A DNA stretch of 64,000 nucleotides, taken from positions 11,750,098 through 11,814,097 of the forward strand of contig OY740772.1 of assembly GCA_963513935.1 (NCBI GenBank), given 5' to 3'. This DNA comes from Aphrophora alni (taxonomy: Eukaryota; Arthropoda; Insecta; Hemiptera; Aphrophoridae). Shown here piece after piece: positions 10,701 through 25,353 of the stretch. The number at the start of each line of letters is the position of its first letter. Positions within the stretch are counted from its first letter, which is position 1. The position numbers and the translations under genes are program-made. The notes below the pieces were generated by a model, which saw nothing but the letters and a program-made list of their open reading frames with translations, was not told where the DNA came from and ran no database searches.

Positions 10701-13700
10701 ATTAGTGACGATTTATACAAATACCTCGAATTTTACGCCATCAAACTATAATGTCTCTATTTTGAATTTTAATAAATAAATTCTTTTACCTACTAATATG
10801 AATATCTTATTCTCCCCCATTTTCTGGACAGCATACTGCATGTTTATAATCTCCGAATGACGGGTATGGATTTTATTGTGTTGCAAACATGTCATGAAAA
10901 ATCAGGAATCTTTTTTTATGGTAAATATTTACACTTTAAACTATGATATCTCTTAACCCAATCGACTGATTGTGGTGAAACAAACTAATATGTAAGAAAA
11001 ATATTTGTTGGATCTTAAATCGTTTTTTTCTCCAATTATTATGAAATGAATTTTTTTTTAAATTGCACAAAAGATATATTGTGAGAATTAGGGTGAAGGT
11101 GGACAGGAATTTAAAACGTTGAAAATCTCATTTTAAATATTTTTGCAATATCTTTAATGGACTTTGTAATAATTTTCTTTATACTGCACTAAAACAAAGT
11201 AAACACTTAACTTAATATCCCACTTAATCACTTCAGTGTTTTGCCTAAAAATTATTTCATAATTATTAGTTTGAACGAGATTTTAATTTATGTACGACAA
11301 AAGAATGAAGGTATGTTGTGTGAAGAACAGGTTCAATAATCTATAATGAAGGAGGTGTATGCTGTCGGCAAAATACTTAAATCCTATTTGCTTAAAGATT
11401 GTTATTTGAAAATTATGCCCTTCTGTATATGGTGTACTATGCTTGCGTCTTTAATAGTTACTTACCTTACCCAACATCGCTGTATTATTATTATATGTAT
11501 CCTTATTAATATCACCGCCTGTTATAAAAACAAACTCTGTTGACGAACACTAATGGCAGGCCTTTTTATGTAACGAAAATTAATTTAACGTTTTTATTTC
11601 TTTACTTTCCCGTGTGATGTAGAATATTATATCATAGTTAAACAGTGGAAAACGTTGTACTAGTTTTGCTTTATTATCTGTCTACGAAACTAATTATCAA
11701 ACAAAACTATCTGTTGCTAAGAACGTCAATTCGGTAGTTGTCAGTCAAAACATGAACACTGTTGTAGATTTTACAAATTTTTTAAACAATATTTATGTAT
11801 TAAAACGGGGAATGTATTTCATATTTTATTTGTTTTGATGACGGCAGTCAGAGTTCATTTTCAGTTTTTTGTCCATTTTTTGTGTTTTTGTGTTTTTTTT
11901 GTATTAGTGATTTTGCACACTTTGTTTGGGTTACCTTGTTGGGTTGTTTTGTTTACATTTTACCAAAATTTGAACTAAATAGATGGGAAGGTTTTGAGAG
12001 GTTTCATTTTTATATTAAACACCCAATTATTTTATATATTTTACCAATTAGTTTGTAATTAGAATTTGTGTTTTTTTTGTAAATACATTTTGTTAGGATC
12101 CATAAGACTATATTAAAAAAAAAAAAAAAAAAATGGATGATATTTGTTATAGCTAATTTTGAGAAAATTGAAATTTTGTGTTTTTGTTTTATGGCAGAGA
12201 GAGTTTTTAAGTTATTTAAGAAATATTTTAAAATTATTTGAAATATGGCCAAACACAATAAATTAAATAGCCATTTGAGAGGGTAAAATTTAAAAGTTAT
12301 TAAACATTCAGGAAGGTGTACTCTTTATGACTTTTCCAACTGTTTTTCAGTTGACTATCATTCATGGTGTTTGGTGAGGTGTTTGCATTGTTGTAAAATC
12401 TGTTTTCAAAATTTTCTGAACAGTGAAAATTTTTGTTTACAAAAAAATTAACAAATGTATAATATAATTTTATATATTCATGCAAATAAATTATATTTAG
12501 ATAAAAATACAATAAAAATTTCTATACATTTTATTTAACAAAAAACATGTTATTTTACATTTTATTTGTAGGATGCATAAAATGAAGATTTTCCAAGAGG
12601 GAGTATTTCATAAAATTTCTTGATTCAAACTAAATGTATGAGTTTTTCACATTCATTTTACCTACTTTAAAGTTTTGGTCACGTTTTAGGGTTTTTCCAA
12701 AAATATTCATTTTTTGAAATCTTAAGGGAAATTATGTCTTGTATTATATAAAATTTTGTTATCAATGTTTTGATTTCCCTTTCTCGGGGGGGGGGGGGGT
12801 TAAATATTCCAATCTTTATACATTGGAAAATACTAGATCTATTTTTGGGAGGGAAGGTGAGACTGACAAGAGTAAATATTTTGTATTTTTGGCCAAGTTA
12901 TTTAAAAAAAAATCTTTGAAGTGTTATTTTTCACTTTTATTGTTAAGGTAAATTTTATTGTTTAACAATGATAAACATTCGAGCATAGCACTTTTTTAAA
13001 TTTTATTTCTAGAGGTTATTACAAAGCAATCGCTCTGGTTAAAATTTATCCTCCTGAAGAATTTTGAAGTAATTAAGATATTCTCATGTTGCTTTGATAT
13101 AATGTAAATTATTTCTATTTACAGACAGCCTGGGGATGCTTGGAGTCGCCTTGCAGCTCTTGTCAATGCTTTGGAAAAGCTCTATCACAAACAAGACTTA
13201 CTTTCTTCAACACATCATGAAGGTAAGATAAGATGCTAGTCGTCTTTGTGTAATCTAATAATACTAATTTTGATTAATTACAGTACTGCTGATACAGCTA
13301 TCCTCAAGGGGATAAGCCTTGGACTCAAAATATATGGGTACACCTGTTAAGACCAAACTGCGAAATTTCAATTTAAAAAAGATTACTCCCTATGGTTAAA
13401 TTTGACTTAAATATAGCTTCTAAAGGTCCATTAAAAAAATATCAATCAACATTTTCTGCAAAAATGACGGTTCAAGAATTTTTGGTAAAAACCCCAAAAA
13501 ATCTGTGACGTTAAAAAAGATTTAATATTTCGAAATCAGCTCTTCTGATTAAGTTCAAATGTAAAGATTAGTGATGCAAATCAGTGTGTAAAAAACACCA
13601 GTAAACGCAAATTTAGTTTAGGGATAATTAATATAATATATAGATACTTTGATTCACCATCTTTAAAAACGGCTTAATTTGAATCAAATATGATTTAAGC

Positions 13701-16700
13701 TTATGACAAATTTATGCCGCAAATGAAGAAAGTTAGACTCTAAAAAATAACGCCATTTCGAAATGGTAATAAAAAAAATGTGGGCATTTTAGCCACTATG
13801 ATCCAAACATGTAAAGAACACTTTGATTCAATACCTACTGTCATTCTATATAAATTATATTTTTTAAGAACACATTTTTGTAAGAAAAACAGAGACACTA
13901 AATTAAGCAGAAATTCAAATTTTTACTGGACATTTTTTATTCCATTTGAGTGTAGCCAGACTATCTTATTTACATTCTCAGATGTATATAGTTTAGAGAA
14001 AATTATGAGGTTGGTAAAAACTATGTCGTTAAATCGAGTCTGGAAAAGTGATTTTTTTAATGATATCTTGCTTCTGTATGGAGTGGTTTACAATATACAG
14101 ATATGTGGACTGATTTTATTATAATTTAGAATACAATTTTTGCAATATCTAGGGTCTTTAAAGAAATTTTAATTGATTATTCAAAATTGAGGGTAACTGT
14201 TATTAAATAAACATAAATTATTATTTGTCGAACGATTTTAATCAAATTTTGCTCAGGTAGAACTTTCTAAAGATCCAAACATATTGTAAGCTAACATTCT
14301 TCAAAAATACTGGTACCAGAGTTATCAATAAAAAACACACAAAAAATTGTTCATGGAGCTCACAAATTTTGTTCAAATTTTACTGAAATTATTTACTAAT
14401 GACTGAAGTAAAAAAAAAAATACAGTTAAAGAATAATTGACAAAAAACAAAAATGAACCTTGACCAATGTTATTAGTAGCTCAATTTAATCAAATACGAC
14501 TTGCGCTGAGGATGCGTTTTTGGCACAACAAAACGAGTTTAGGTTCTATTTAAATATATAAATTATTTTTTCAAAGATTCATTTTCAATTTTAACTGACA
14601 TTTTTGGTGGATTTATTAGTTCATTTTGGGAATGAGCCAGTAAGAAAGTTTGAGCAATATTTTTGCACAGATTAATTCATTACTATAATCAATTGATTAA
14701 AGTAGTTTGTAAAAATCAATTTCTTAACTTTTTGCTTAATAAACTTTCTGTACATTGTACAGTCCGTAAGTGAGTACAACTTTGGATGTAAAAAAAAAAC
14801 ATAATTAACAAATAAATGAGTCATCAGTAAAATTTTAAAACAACCATAAATAAGGAAACGTCTCGTCTGAATGTAAATTGTAAAATGTTTCTTATAATTA
14901 CGCGGTGTTATAAAATCTCAGGAAATATTGAATGTTTGAGTCACAAAGAAGCTCAGAGCCACAGCCTCATGCAACAAAACCAGTTAACCTTCACCTTCCA
15001 CTCTCCAAGGCATGTCTATTATACACTCTCTAATTGACCAGCCTCTGCGAATGCACTTCACTTCGCTAGCCTGTTGTACAACGCTATTACTTAAGTGAAC
15101 TGCGGTAATCACAACCTTTACATTTTATTATAAATGTCTTGTCTCGTAATTTGTAAATAGATTTCAAAACATGAACATATAGTTTTACGCGAACCGTATT
15201 AGTTTTATGATATGGAAAAATAATGTGTTTAAATTATTTACATTGTACTTAAATGGAGCGTTGGCTTCCTAAGAAAAAAAAAAATCATGTAGGGATAATT
15301 TGTATTCTAGGAAGACTTTTTCTTACAATTTGTATTGGTCAAAAAAATTTATTTTTCTTTTTGGGGGAAAATATATGTCTTCAGATTTCTCCCTCTCTCT
15401 CTCTCTCTCTGCCCCTCCCTCTCAGTCCAAAAATTGCATGGGGAGATATTTTAACCATATCTCAAGGTTTTTTTTTTTAATAACTCAAAAATTTAGGCTA
15501 TAATTTATAGTCTATGGAACCAAACAAATCATAGTGATCACCAGCTTCCAAAAATTCTAGAGGGGTAATGAACTTATATCATAAAAGTGAAATCAAACTC
15601 TGAACAAAAGGTTTGAGGTGTGTTTGCTTGTCTTTCACAATGATATCACTCTTTTATCAAAAAATTGGGAAGAAGCAGAAAAACTAATCTGATAATTATA
15701 AATCCGATCATCTAAAATTGGACTGAAAATATTTTTCGAACAAACTCAAAAATAACTAATAATAATAATGGATAATAATAACAATTATTATTATTTAAAG
15801 CTTATATCTAACACAGGAATCATAATTTACTTAATACAGTTTAAAATTGTATATAATTAACATCATTGTCCAATCCACAATCTACTATGCTATAGAATAC
15901 TTACTTTTTTAGCCATTTTTTTAATGCCTAATTTGAACTTCTTAGTAGTAACTGTTTTTGCACTTAATGACAATCTATCAAGAAGTTTTACACCAAAAGA
16001 TTTTTATAATTCTCTTGAAATTTGATAGGCTAACATAGTCTACATAAATTAATCCATTATTTATAGTACCATTACTACAAATACATTATAATTATGTGTA
16101 TTACTTCTCATACTGTAAGTAAACAAATTTTCTTTTACATTTAATAATGAGTACAAGATAAACAATAAGGGCACTGTGAGTATACCCAGCTCAACAAAGT
16201 GTGACCTGCAAGATTCATATACAAAAAACCTTTTTTTTGCCACATAAAAACCTGTCTTGCACCTGCAGAGTTTCCCCATAAAATTATCCCATCTTAAATA
16301 TGAGTACGGAAAAGGGGATAATATACATTTATCCCCAAATCCAGGCTGGAATACAACTTTAAACTTTCTAATCAAAAATGGAACCTAGCTAATCTCGTAC
16401 ATAGACTATTGTATGAGTCTCCCAGCCTAGTTTTGAATCAAAATGATGTCAAGAAGTTTGACAGATTCTCTACCTTGCCAAGTCCAAAAGTAATTTTTCT
16501 GTTTTCCCCCCATTTATAATGAGTTTGTTACAGTTAAACCAGAGATCAGATCTCTCAAGAGCATTTTTTTTTTGCTTCATCCGTTACACTTATATTAGTT
16601 GGAATGTGAATAAAATAAAACCCAAAAGATGAAATTCGATTTTATCTGACTAACATATAACAAAAAAACTCTTTCTTGGAATTCAAAATTGAGATACGAC

Positions 16701-19700
16701 AAAAACAGTATTAAGACCAGAAGTCCCCTACACATCTGAAACTAAGACCTTAACAAAGGATTCGAAAAACATATTATTAAAATATTTAGAAGCTGTTTAT
16801 TCACTGATATTATTTGATTGTGCCTAATAACCACTCAAAATTCATGATTGTACCTTCAAAATTGTGAGAAATTTGTCATGACAAAGTGATTTACTCTTTC
16901 AGGTTATGAATTAGTGCGTTTACCTGAAGATGCAACTTTAGGAGGTTTCCTGCCTTTAATGTCCAATGCTCAGGAGCCTGCCTATGCCTCAAAGGATACA
17001 GACGTTGTGAGTTGATGAAATTGATCTTGTAATAATATTTAAAAAATATCCAATGTAATTGTTCTTATAAATCTGTGTTAACGTTTACGATCATATTTTG
17101 TGTTAATCATTATGAGCACACAGTGAGTAACATCCTGAAATTAAGACAGCACAATATCAGGATAAGACTGATTTATGCAGCTATATACAATCTTATTATT
17201 GAAACGTAATAATAGGCAGAGTGTTTATCTTATCCTCTTCAACATTTCTACCTCAGTCGGTCATTGGCATATATTCTTCTATTCCTGGGGATTTTTTCAT
17301 ACCAGCTTCTCCTTACCAGTCTCCTTTTACTTTCTTGGGTCCTTGGGTTGTATATCCTCCTGAACTTGAACCATCCATCTTGTTCATGGCTATACCATAA
17401 ATCTTCTACCCTTTTCTATTCTCTCATGCTGTTCTGATTACCTCCATCTTTATTATGTACTTAAATCTGGCTTTTTCATCTTTCCTACCGGCTTTCTCTC
17501 TTAACCAATTCTTGTTCTTTTTTTACCCTTATGCTATTAGTGTATTCGAAGGCTAGAGATTTTTATTTTGTAGCTTCTGAGAAAATAGTTGATTATTCTA
17601 AGTACTTTAGACCTAGGCACACCAGTGCTTAAGGATACTTTTCAAATCGACATGGGTTTACTAGGAGACTTTAGAATAGCAGCACATTCATTTTCTGCCA
17701 CTTCTAAGTCAGGTGGCTGCTGGCGATACTTTTTCTGTACACTACCAGTTTCAAGTAAAAGCTCCCTCCACTTTGTGATGGACATGACTGAGGGAGATTC
17801 AATCATAGGATACATACCTTGAAATATTCTGTGTGCTTCTTTGTCATTATTAAAAGCAATAGATTAAGCACAGCACAAAACCTTCTGCTCTATCGTAAAC
17901 AACATGGCAAAAAACTAGAACAACCTAGGTTAAGTTTGTTGGCTAAGAAACCACAATAAAAGTTGTCAAAAATGCAATGATCTGAAATAAAAGAAACAGC
18001 TGTTTGTTTTAAAATAACCAGCTGTTTAAACATTTGGATAACATTTTTATGTTATCTTGTTTTCCAGTGGCAGGCGCTGTCTTTTAAACTACATTTCTAT
18101 CAACAGCCGCCATTTTATTTCTATTCCAGATATCACGGTAAATATTTTTTGGTACACATTTGGATATGTTTCAAATAATGTATGAAAGAAATCTTACAAT
18201 TTGGTAAATGCATATGTATTTGGAGGTTGTTTTAAAAAATGTAAATACCTTCATGGGACACAAGGTATATTGTTCTCAACAGATAATATTATTTTCTTAG
18301 CTTGGATTTCACTGACTCTGTACATTTTCTCCAGTTGTCTTCCTCCTTCCTCCAGTCGTGGATTTACTGACTTAAAAGATTATTTACTCTAATTTACATT
18401 TGTATATCTGTACTCAATCTATTTAATATAGTAATTCAAATATAGTGTGCCAACATGTGATTGAACATATGTACTCTTGTTAAAAATAAAGTTAATAGTT
18501 AAGCATGAATTCTTGAGCAGATTGTATTTAAATTAAAACACAGTCGTGATATTTGAATTGCATACATTTATTATTACATTTAGAATAAAAGAAACAAACT
18601 TAATATTAACAACATTAATCTAACCTGAAACACATGTTCATAAAATAGAACCAAATAGTCTTAGAATTTAATCAAATCGAAATGTTCGAATTTCATCAAA
18701 TCAAATAAACGTTCATATCTTTTATTTATTTTTGGGCATCTCAATAATTCCTGAATTTTTTAAAATTAATGTCTCTAAATCAAAATGTGAATTCAAATAG
18801 TTCTTACATTTAGATATAGATTTACAAATACATTTTTCATTTGTAAATTGTAAACATTGCGTGTGCTATGTCAAACACACATTCACTGAATTTATCACTT
18901 CTAATACAATTTCATGTTCCAAGTTTGAGGTTATTTTAATTTGTAGTTGTATAATATAAAGTTGTTTAAAAAATTGGGAGACTTGAGTTTGAGTTGCTGA
19001 TAACCATTTCATACAAAAAAAATAAAATTGTGAATTTTGGTCAAATAAAATTGTTTGGTACGTTAAAATGCTCAAAAGATAAGGACAAGGAAAACTGTTT
19101 AAAATATTTGCCATTTTATATTTTTTGGAATTTTATAATTATACAGGTACTCTTGAGTCTTTTATAGTGAGTACAGATGTGGCAATTCAGAGATATCATA
19201 GCTAATTCTACACCTGTATTTATCTAGTCTTGGTTCTTTTTTCTTATCAAGTCTCCTTTGACCAACTCTTGTTCTCTTCTAACCCTGATGCTATTAGAAT
19301 ATTCGAAACTAGGGGGTCTTTATTTTATGTTCTTTTCTTCATATTTTATAAAGTCGTAATTTTTTGGTTTTATACTATGAAGGAAAATCCAAGCCAGATG
19401 CTAGTAGAGTATTTGAGGGCTAGGGATATATCTGTTTTATGCTCTTTATTTTAAAAACATAAATGACACTGGTTTTTTTCTTCTTTAAACCACACATTAC
19501 TAGTTTTTGTATAAGTCACACTTAATTATGGACAGGACATGTTGAAAATAACTTTGTAGTATTTTTTAGGGGATGAGATATAAATATCAGTGAACAAATT
19601 AGTAAAATTTTTTTGCAATTACATACTTATTATGGGGTTGTTTTGTGGGGAAATTGTAATAAACAAAATTTGTGACGAGCCTTCTCCTTATGGAAAAAAG

Positions 19701-22700
19701 GCAGTTGGAGCTTATTAAAATTCCAAGAGTTGAAACCAAGAGAATCATGGAGGGAGGTTTTTAAGGATTTAAATATCCTCACTCTTTTGAGGAATTTATA
19801 TTTTAGAACTGATATTTTTATTACTGTAAGAGTGAAACAGAACATGATAGTGACTTTATTAATTATTACACAAGGAAATGGAGATTTTAGATGTGATTTG
19901 CTTAGACTGAACATTTATAGAAAACTCCCTGCTCAAGCCGGAATTGTTAGAAACTCTCAAAGTCAATGAAAGAAATAGCTGACTCTAAGAGCTTCAAATA
20001 GAAATTAAATACGGTCTATTGGGGGTGGACATGTATTCAGTGGATGAGTTTATTTCGTGTGTTTTGATTAATGGTTGATTAATATATTAAGTTTATAATA
20101 TATTGTATATTGAAATATATATACTGAAATGTAGTCTTATGCTGTGCATGTTTTTTGTGTGTTGCATAATTAATGTAATTTATAATAAGCCAATTTTAAA
20201 AGAAATTTTTATCATTGTTATTGTTTTTATGTTATGTTTAGTCTTTTAAGTTGTCGACATGTCTCGTACAATGATTATTTTGTCAGGGGAGATGAATACA
20301 TTTGAATCCTATATATTACATATACTAGTGTACATAATAAAAGTGAAATATATAATCTATTACTTAACCATTGTTCTTTTTTCCAGGAATTAGGCTACAA
20401 TTGTCTGCGTATCAACAAAATCTTATTCTTCGGCAGTGTATTCTTATGTGGTGTGGATCCACCTGTGTTGAAATTGCATAAGAATGAGACTGGGCAAAGT
20501 GAATACATTTCTGTAGTTGAAATCCCAAGTCCACCTGTCCAGGTAAATGTTGATGAATTTATTGGTAACATTTATTTAAACTTTTTTCATCATCTGTAAA
20601 CATGGACTATGTTAAAACAAGTTGACGTTTGTATATCCTTAATTTGATGTTTGTTAGTGCTTGTTGTAATGTATAGTTGTTGATTTTTGGTTTTCCTAAT
20701 GTTGTTTGTGTATAGTCTTAGGTTTTATCTCAGGAGTTTTTTCTTATGTTAATAGTTTTAGTTTTGTACTTTGATTTTTTAATTTATGTCGAGTTTTTTG
20801 TGAATAATTTCATTTTGGTTCCTTGAGCTAAAAAAGTGGTTTTTGGAATGATGTCGTTGGCAACTGTTTTATGTGCAGTGCTATTACGACCCAAATGATT
20901 TTAATCAAATTTGTTATTGGCCATATTTTGGCATATCTTTGGGTTTATTTATTTTTTGTGTGGATTGCTGTTGTAAGAAGGAAAAAAAAAAACAACAATT
21001 TTATCAAAGTATAGACTTTAAAGACCCAAATAAAATCCATTAGTCACCATCTCTCCAAAAATGCCATTTTTGAGTTATCGTTAAAAAATTAATCAGCTAT
21101 GGTGTTGTTATAAAAATATGTAATTTCTCAAAATCGTCTCTACCAATTTTGTTTAAATTTTTGTGGAATGTGATGATTAATTATCCAAATCCATGTGCAA
21201 AATTGTAAGTAAAAAAATATTACGATTCAGAAATAATTTACGGAAAATGAAAATGAACGTTAATTGCCGTCATTGAAAACTTGATTCTAATAAAATACAA
21301 TTTATGTTGACAGTTTATGGCATGAGTTTAGGTCCTTATTTATTCAAAGTTTAGGTCCTTATTTAAAAATAATCTTTGTTATTGTTAATTTTCACTCTTC
21401 GATTGTCGAATACGAAAATTACAGTTTTGGTAACAATTAATTAGTTTTGGTTGGTTTTTATTTGGTTTTGGAATGAGAAAGTTTGTGCAATGTTTTAACA
21501 TCATTTAATAACTCGTCATAGATTAATGTTTTTATGTTTAAAGTTTATCACTTGAGAAACAGAGTTGATTTATATATACAAAACATCGTGAATTTATTTT
21601 TATATACACTAATGTTGGCAAATGTCCAAATAAATTATACCAGTCATTTATTTAATAACTTTAAAAACAGAATAGAGGAATTTATTATATTAGAATCAAG
21701 TCAAGGTCACAACACTGCTGTTATGAGATTGTAGGAGTGAATCTCAAACTAATCTGTGAAATGTTTTTCATTTATAACAATTAGCATAATCTTCAATAAA
21801 ACTATGGGAAAAACTTATACTAGTATTTTTGAAGAAGTTTTAGCCAGAATGTAGTTGTTCAAGAACTAAAATATTAATAAAGTGGTCCTACAGGATGTCC
21901 AGAAATTACTGTACCAAACTTCAGGAACTGATTGGGTAGAACAAAATATACAAGAATTGCCAATATAACATCTAGCCCTATCTCGTTTAGTTTTCCATCT
22001 ATCTGCTATTTTGATTTTTTTACAACAAAAGTTATGTATTTAGAAATAGATGGGATATTTAGTTCAGATTTGGTATACACATTTGTTTGTAATGTTTTAC
22101 ATGTGTACCAAAAACAAAGAAGTTATTTTGTATAATGTACTTTCAAATTCGCTGCCATTTAAAATTTAACCGTCGGATATTTCTAAAACCGTTAATTTTG
22201 ATAGGATATTTCTTTATTAAAACTAAGTTTGTTTAATTGACTTTAGAGGCATGGATTTTGTTATTTTAATTAAAATTGTCAGAATTCAAATATATTTTGG
22301 TTTTAGCCTAATCTTCGATGTTGTAGACAATTATCAAGAAATTATTTTTTCGGTTAACACAGTGAGTGTTACACGCGGGAATTCCTGCACGGCCGATTGA
22401 CGTGCGGAGACTGCGCGTGGGTTTTCCCACGCTTTGTTACACACAAACATATTGCTTCAGTCTGCCCATAGCATTGAGAAGGGAATCTCAACTGAGGTGT
22501 AGCAGTCAACGTGTTAATTGGTGATATCTTGATTATCTTTGGAACTACAGTAACATGGAAAAAAAAAAAAAATTATTATTTAAAAGTGAAACTCTTTTGT
22601 TTCTTGTGCATATTTTATAAAGTTTTCATGATATTCAATGTTAAAAATTTGTAATGGCAGCCATTTTAAAATGTATAAAATAAATCCTTTGTTTTTAGTA

Positions 22701-25319
22701 CATATGCGAAAAGTCACATAAAAAAATGTATATATATACTAAATCTGAACTCAAATATGGTATCTATTTCTAAAGTTATAACTTTTTTTGTGAAAAACAA
22801 AATGGCGAATAGACGAATACTATTGTGGCTAATGGTAACACCTGTACAAAAACGGACTGGACCAACAGCTACAGATTTGCTGAGATCTACAGGTTTGTTT
22901 CTGTGACTTTTTTCGTATCACCATCGGTTGTGTACCTTAGATGAGCTAGATTTTTCATTTTAGTTTAATTTTGTACATTTACTAAAAATCATTTAATCTT
23001 TTGACACACTTATAGGACAGCTAGAATAATAAAACTCGGAAAGATTTTGGCAGTTGCACATGTCAGTAAGCCTACTAAATTTAATGATTCTAGATGTTAA
23101 AGCTCTTTAAAAAAATTAAATAATATGTGGAAATTATTAAGTTTTGATGTACAACTTTGAATCAATGTCAACCCCTCATCCCCTCTCCCTGTTTTGTCAA
23201 AACCCACTGGAGGTTTGGAACGGAATGCTGGGAGGTTTGGGAGCAAAGCCTTCAACAAGTAAAGCGAGTTTCCACTATAATTTCTCAATAATCAGATTTA
23301 CACTTTGTCTGGTTTTAAAATAGTTTAATGATCAAGGAAATCTTAAAAAGTGTTACTCTTTTTTTTCAGAGTGATGGAGAAGTCTGCATAGAAAGTTTCA
23401 GTAGTGATTCTGGACAGGAATCAGAAGATTCAAGCCATACTGTTGGTACAGAAGATAGTTCTATTACTACTCAAACTGGATTAGCTGTTGTACCTGAAAT
23501 ACAAAGTTTGTTGCATCGTAAAGAACAGTTGGAGAGATCTCAACGTAAACAAGAGCGCAGACAAAAACAAGTCCAGGTTAGTGTTGCAAGAATAATATCA
23601 TTGTCTGATATATTGGATCTAGGTCTTAGTCACGAAAAAGAACTTGATCCAAATATCAGGTTTTTATTTTTTAAGTAAAACATACATATCTTTTGTTTTA
23701 TCTGTACAACTGTATATCTATCTATCATTAATAAATATAAAAAAATATTGTGAGGAATATCTTTACATCTAATTAATAACTTAACCATTTATATTTTCTC
23801 TCTCTCATATGCACACGCACAGGGTGTTCAAAAAGTATGGGATCCTTTCCGTAATTTTTGAACGGATTGAAATAGGAAAATGAAACGTTGGGAAAGTCCG
23901 GATAAATAGGGCCAACTTTTGTGGAAGTCCACTTTAGTGTTAATTACACAACTTATTTTAAGTTGAATGAAGGTTGATACAAAATAGGTAGACACAAAAC
24001 TTTAAAAACCTGACAATAAACTAATTTTAATAGTCTTGTAAGACACTAGCAACACCACTCCTGTCTAATTGGTCCCATTACTTGTTTTGTTTGGCTTGTG
24101 TGTTCCAAATGTTGATAACTTTCAAATAATAGTAAGGCTTACACCATTTAGTTAATAATACTGTCATTTTTATTTTCATTAAATGTTTTTTATCAATACT
24201 CTTTGTGACTTTAAAGTATTCGAGTTCAAATTATATTTACTAAATGCTAATAAATCAAACAGAGAATTTTTCGGTACTTGTATATTATACAGCTCTCTTC
24301 TTTTTTGTATATCAAACAGGAATTATATATTTAATAAATTATATATATTTGAATATATAACATAACCTGGCCCTTACCTAACCTATTCAAGTTTTGGTAA
24401 AAAAAAAAATCTAGATCATATTAGTGGTAGCAAAAATCATAACAAATAGTTTAGGTAAGGGCCAGGTTTTGTTATATTCAAATATATTATATAATTTATT
24501 ATATATATAATTCCTGTTTTATATACAAAAAAGAAGAGAGCTGTATAATATACAAGTACGTATAATATTAGTGGTACTGTTATGATTTTTGCTACCACTA
24601 ATATGATCTAGATTTTTTTTTTTTTTTTTTTTTTTTTTACCGAAACTGGAATAGGTTAGGTAAGGGCCTGGTTATGTTATATATTCAAATAGACTATGAA
24701 ATTGTTCAGTTTAAAACCACCATAAGTTAATAAATCAGTAAAATAATAACACAAACTGCTCTTAAATACAAACAATGATTTTTAAGAGAGTTGCAGTACC
24801 ACTGACCTCGTAGTGATGAGGTTTAGGCTGGATGAATGGCCGAACTTGAAAGGATTGCAGTGGGGGGAACGAAAGTCGCAGTTATGTTATTTTGGTCTGT
24901 TATGGCAGTACATAAAAATATTCACAAAAGGATGTTTAGAGTTTTGAACTTACAAAAAAGGAGTCTCCGTTTTTTATTTTTTTTTATTTACCATAAATCA
25001 AAAAAGTTTGAAAATATGAGACAGGTCCCATACTTTTAGAACAGTCTGTATATATTATAGCCATGTAGTAGAAAAGGTTGAGTATCCATTTTGAGTTCAA
25101 CGTAGTCTAAAAAAGTGGTTTTTGAAATGATGTCTGTCGTTATCTTTACAGTGTTCTAAACTCCAAATTATGGATGCATTTTGATCATATTTGATATGAG
25201 AGCAATTTTGAACATATCTTCTCCATTTTAATAACTTAAAATTTGGGGATAAGACTAAACTTAAAATCGGTTCCAATGATTTTTATCTCATTTATTTGTA
25301 AAAAATAATTGATCATCTA

Positions 25320-25353
<34 letters not shown>

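Larger units (their letters stand above)
8870..13124 (+). other. SMG6 intron b-c (4.3 kb)
   Basis: Contains pyrimidine-rich unassigned sequence (9050-9290), three degenerate copies of one repeat (9625-9830, 10400-10600 and 10890-11060), one directional repeat (10092-10332), and a minus-strand copy of the family with the AAAGTTTGTGC end (about 11820-12250). A G run is at 12786-12799. Confidence 0.7.
13223..16902 (+). other. SMG6 intron c-d (3.7 kb)
   Basis: Holds a copy of the AAAGTTTGTGC repeat family (14215-14680), a CT microsatellite (15391-15411), an AAT-rich run (15755-15795) and a minus-strand LINE reverse transcriptase remnant (15830-16575). The stretch 14940-15080 is a little GC-richer and unidentified. 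Confidence 0.7.
17007..20386 (+). other. SMG6 intron d-e (3.4 kb)
   Basis: Contains part of a directional repeat (17473-17582), a minus-strand transposase HTH remnant (17590-17825), a directional repeat with an adjacent fragment (19161-19443), and otherwise AT-rich sequence with no assignment (17830-19150 and 19500-20380). Confidence 0.7.
20543..23369 (+). other. SMG6 intron e-f (2.8 kb)
   Basis: Holds a copy of the AAAGTTTGTGC repeat family (20820-21510), a TTAA-flanked MITE (22358-22513) and an unassigned block near 22800-22930. No coding sequence was recognised. Confidence 0.7.

Noticed and set aside
13780..14124. 114-codon open frame on the + strand inside the third visible intron
   Set aside because: It lies wholly within an intron, has no recognised motif and has AT-rich codon use like the surrounding non-coding DNA.
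17200..17480. Pyrimidine-rich stretch that could be an antisense LINE RT region
   Set aside because: A short KMDG-like frame on the minus strand was the only hint; no ordered RT motifs could be found.
24836..25039. 67-codon open frame starting MAELERIAVGGTKV
   Set aside because: It runs into the right terminal inverted repeat of the element at 23819-25049 and shows no domain.
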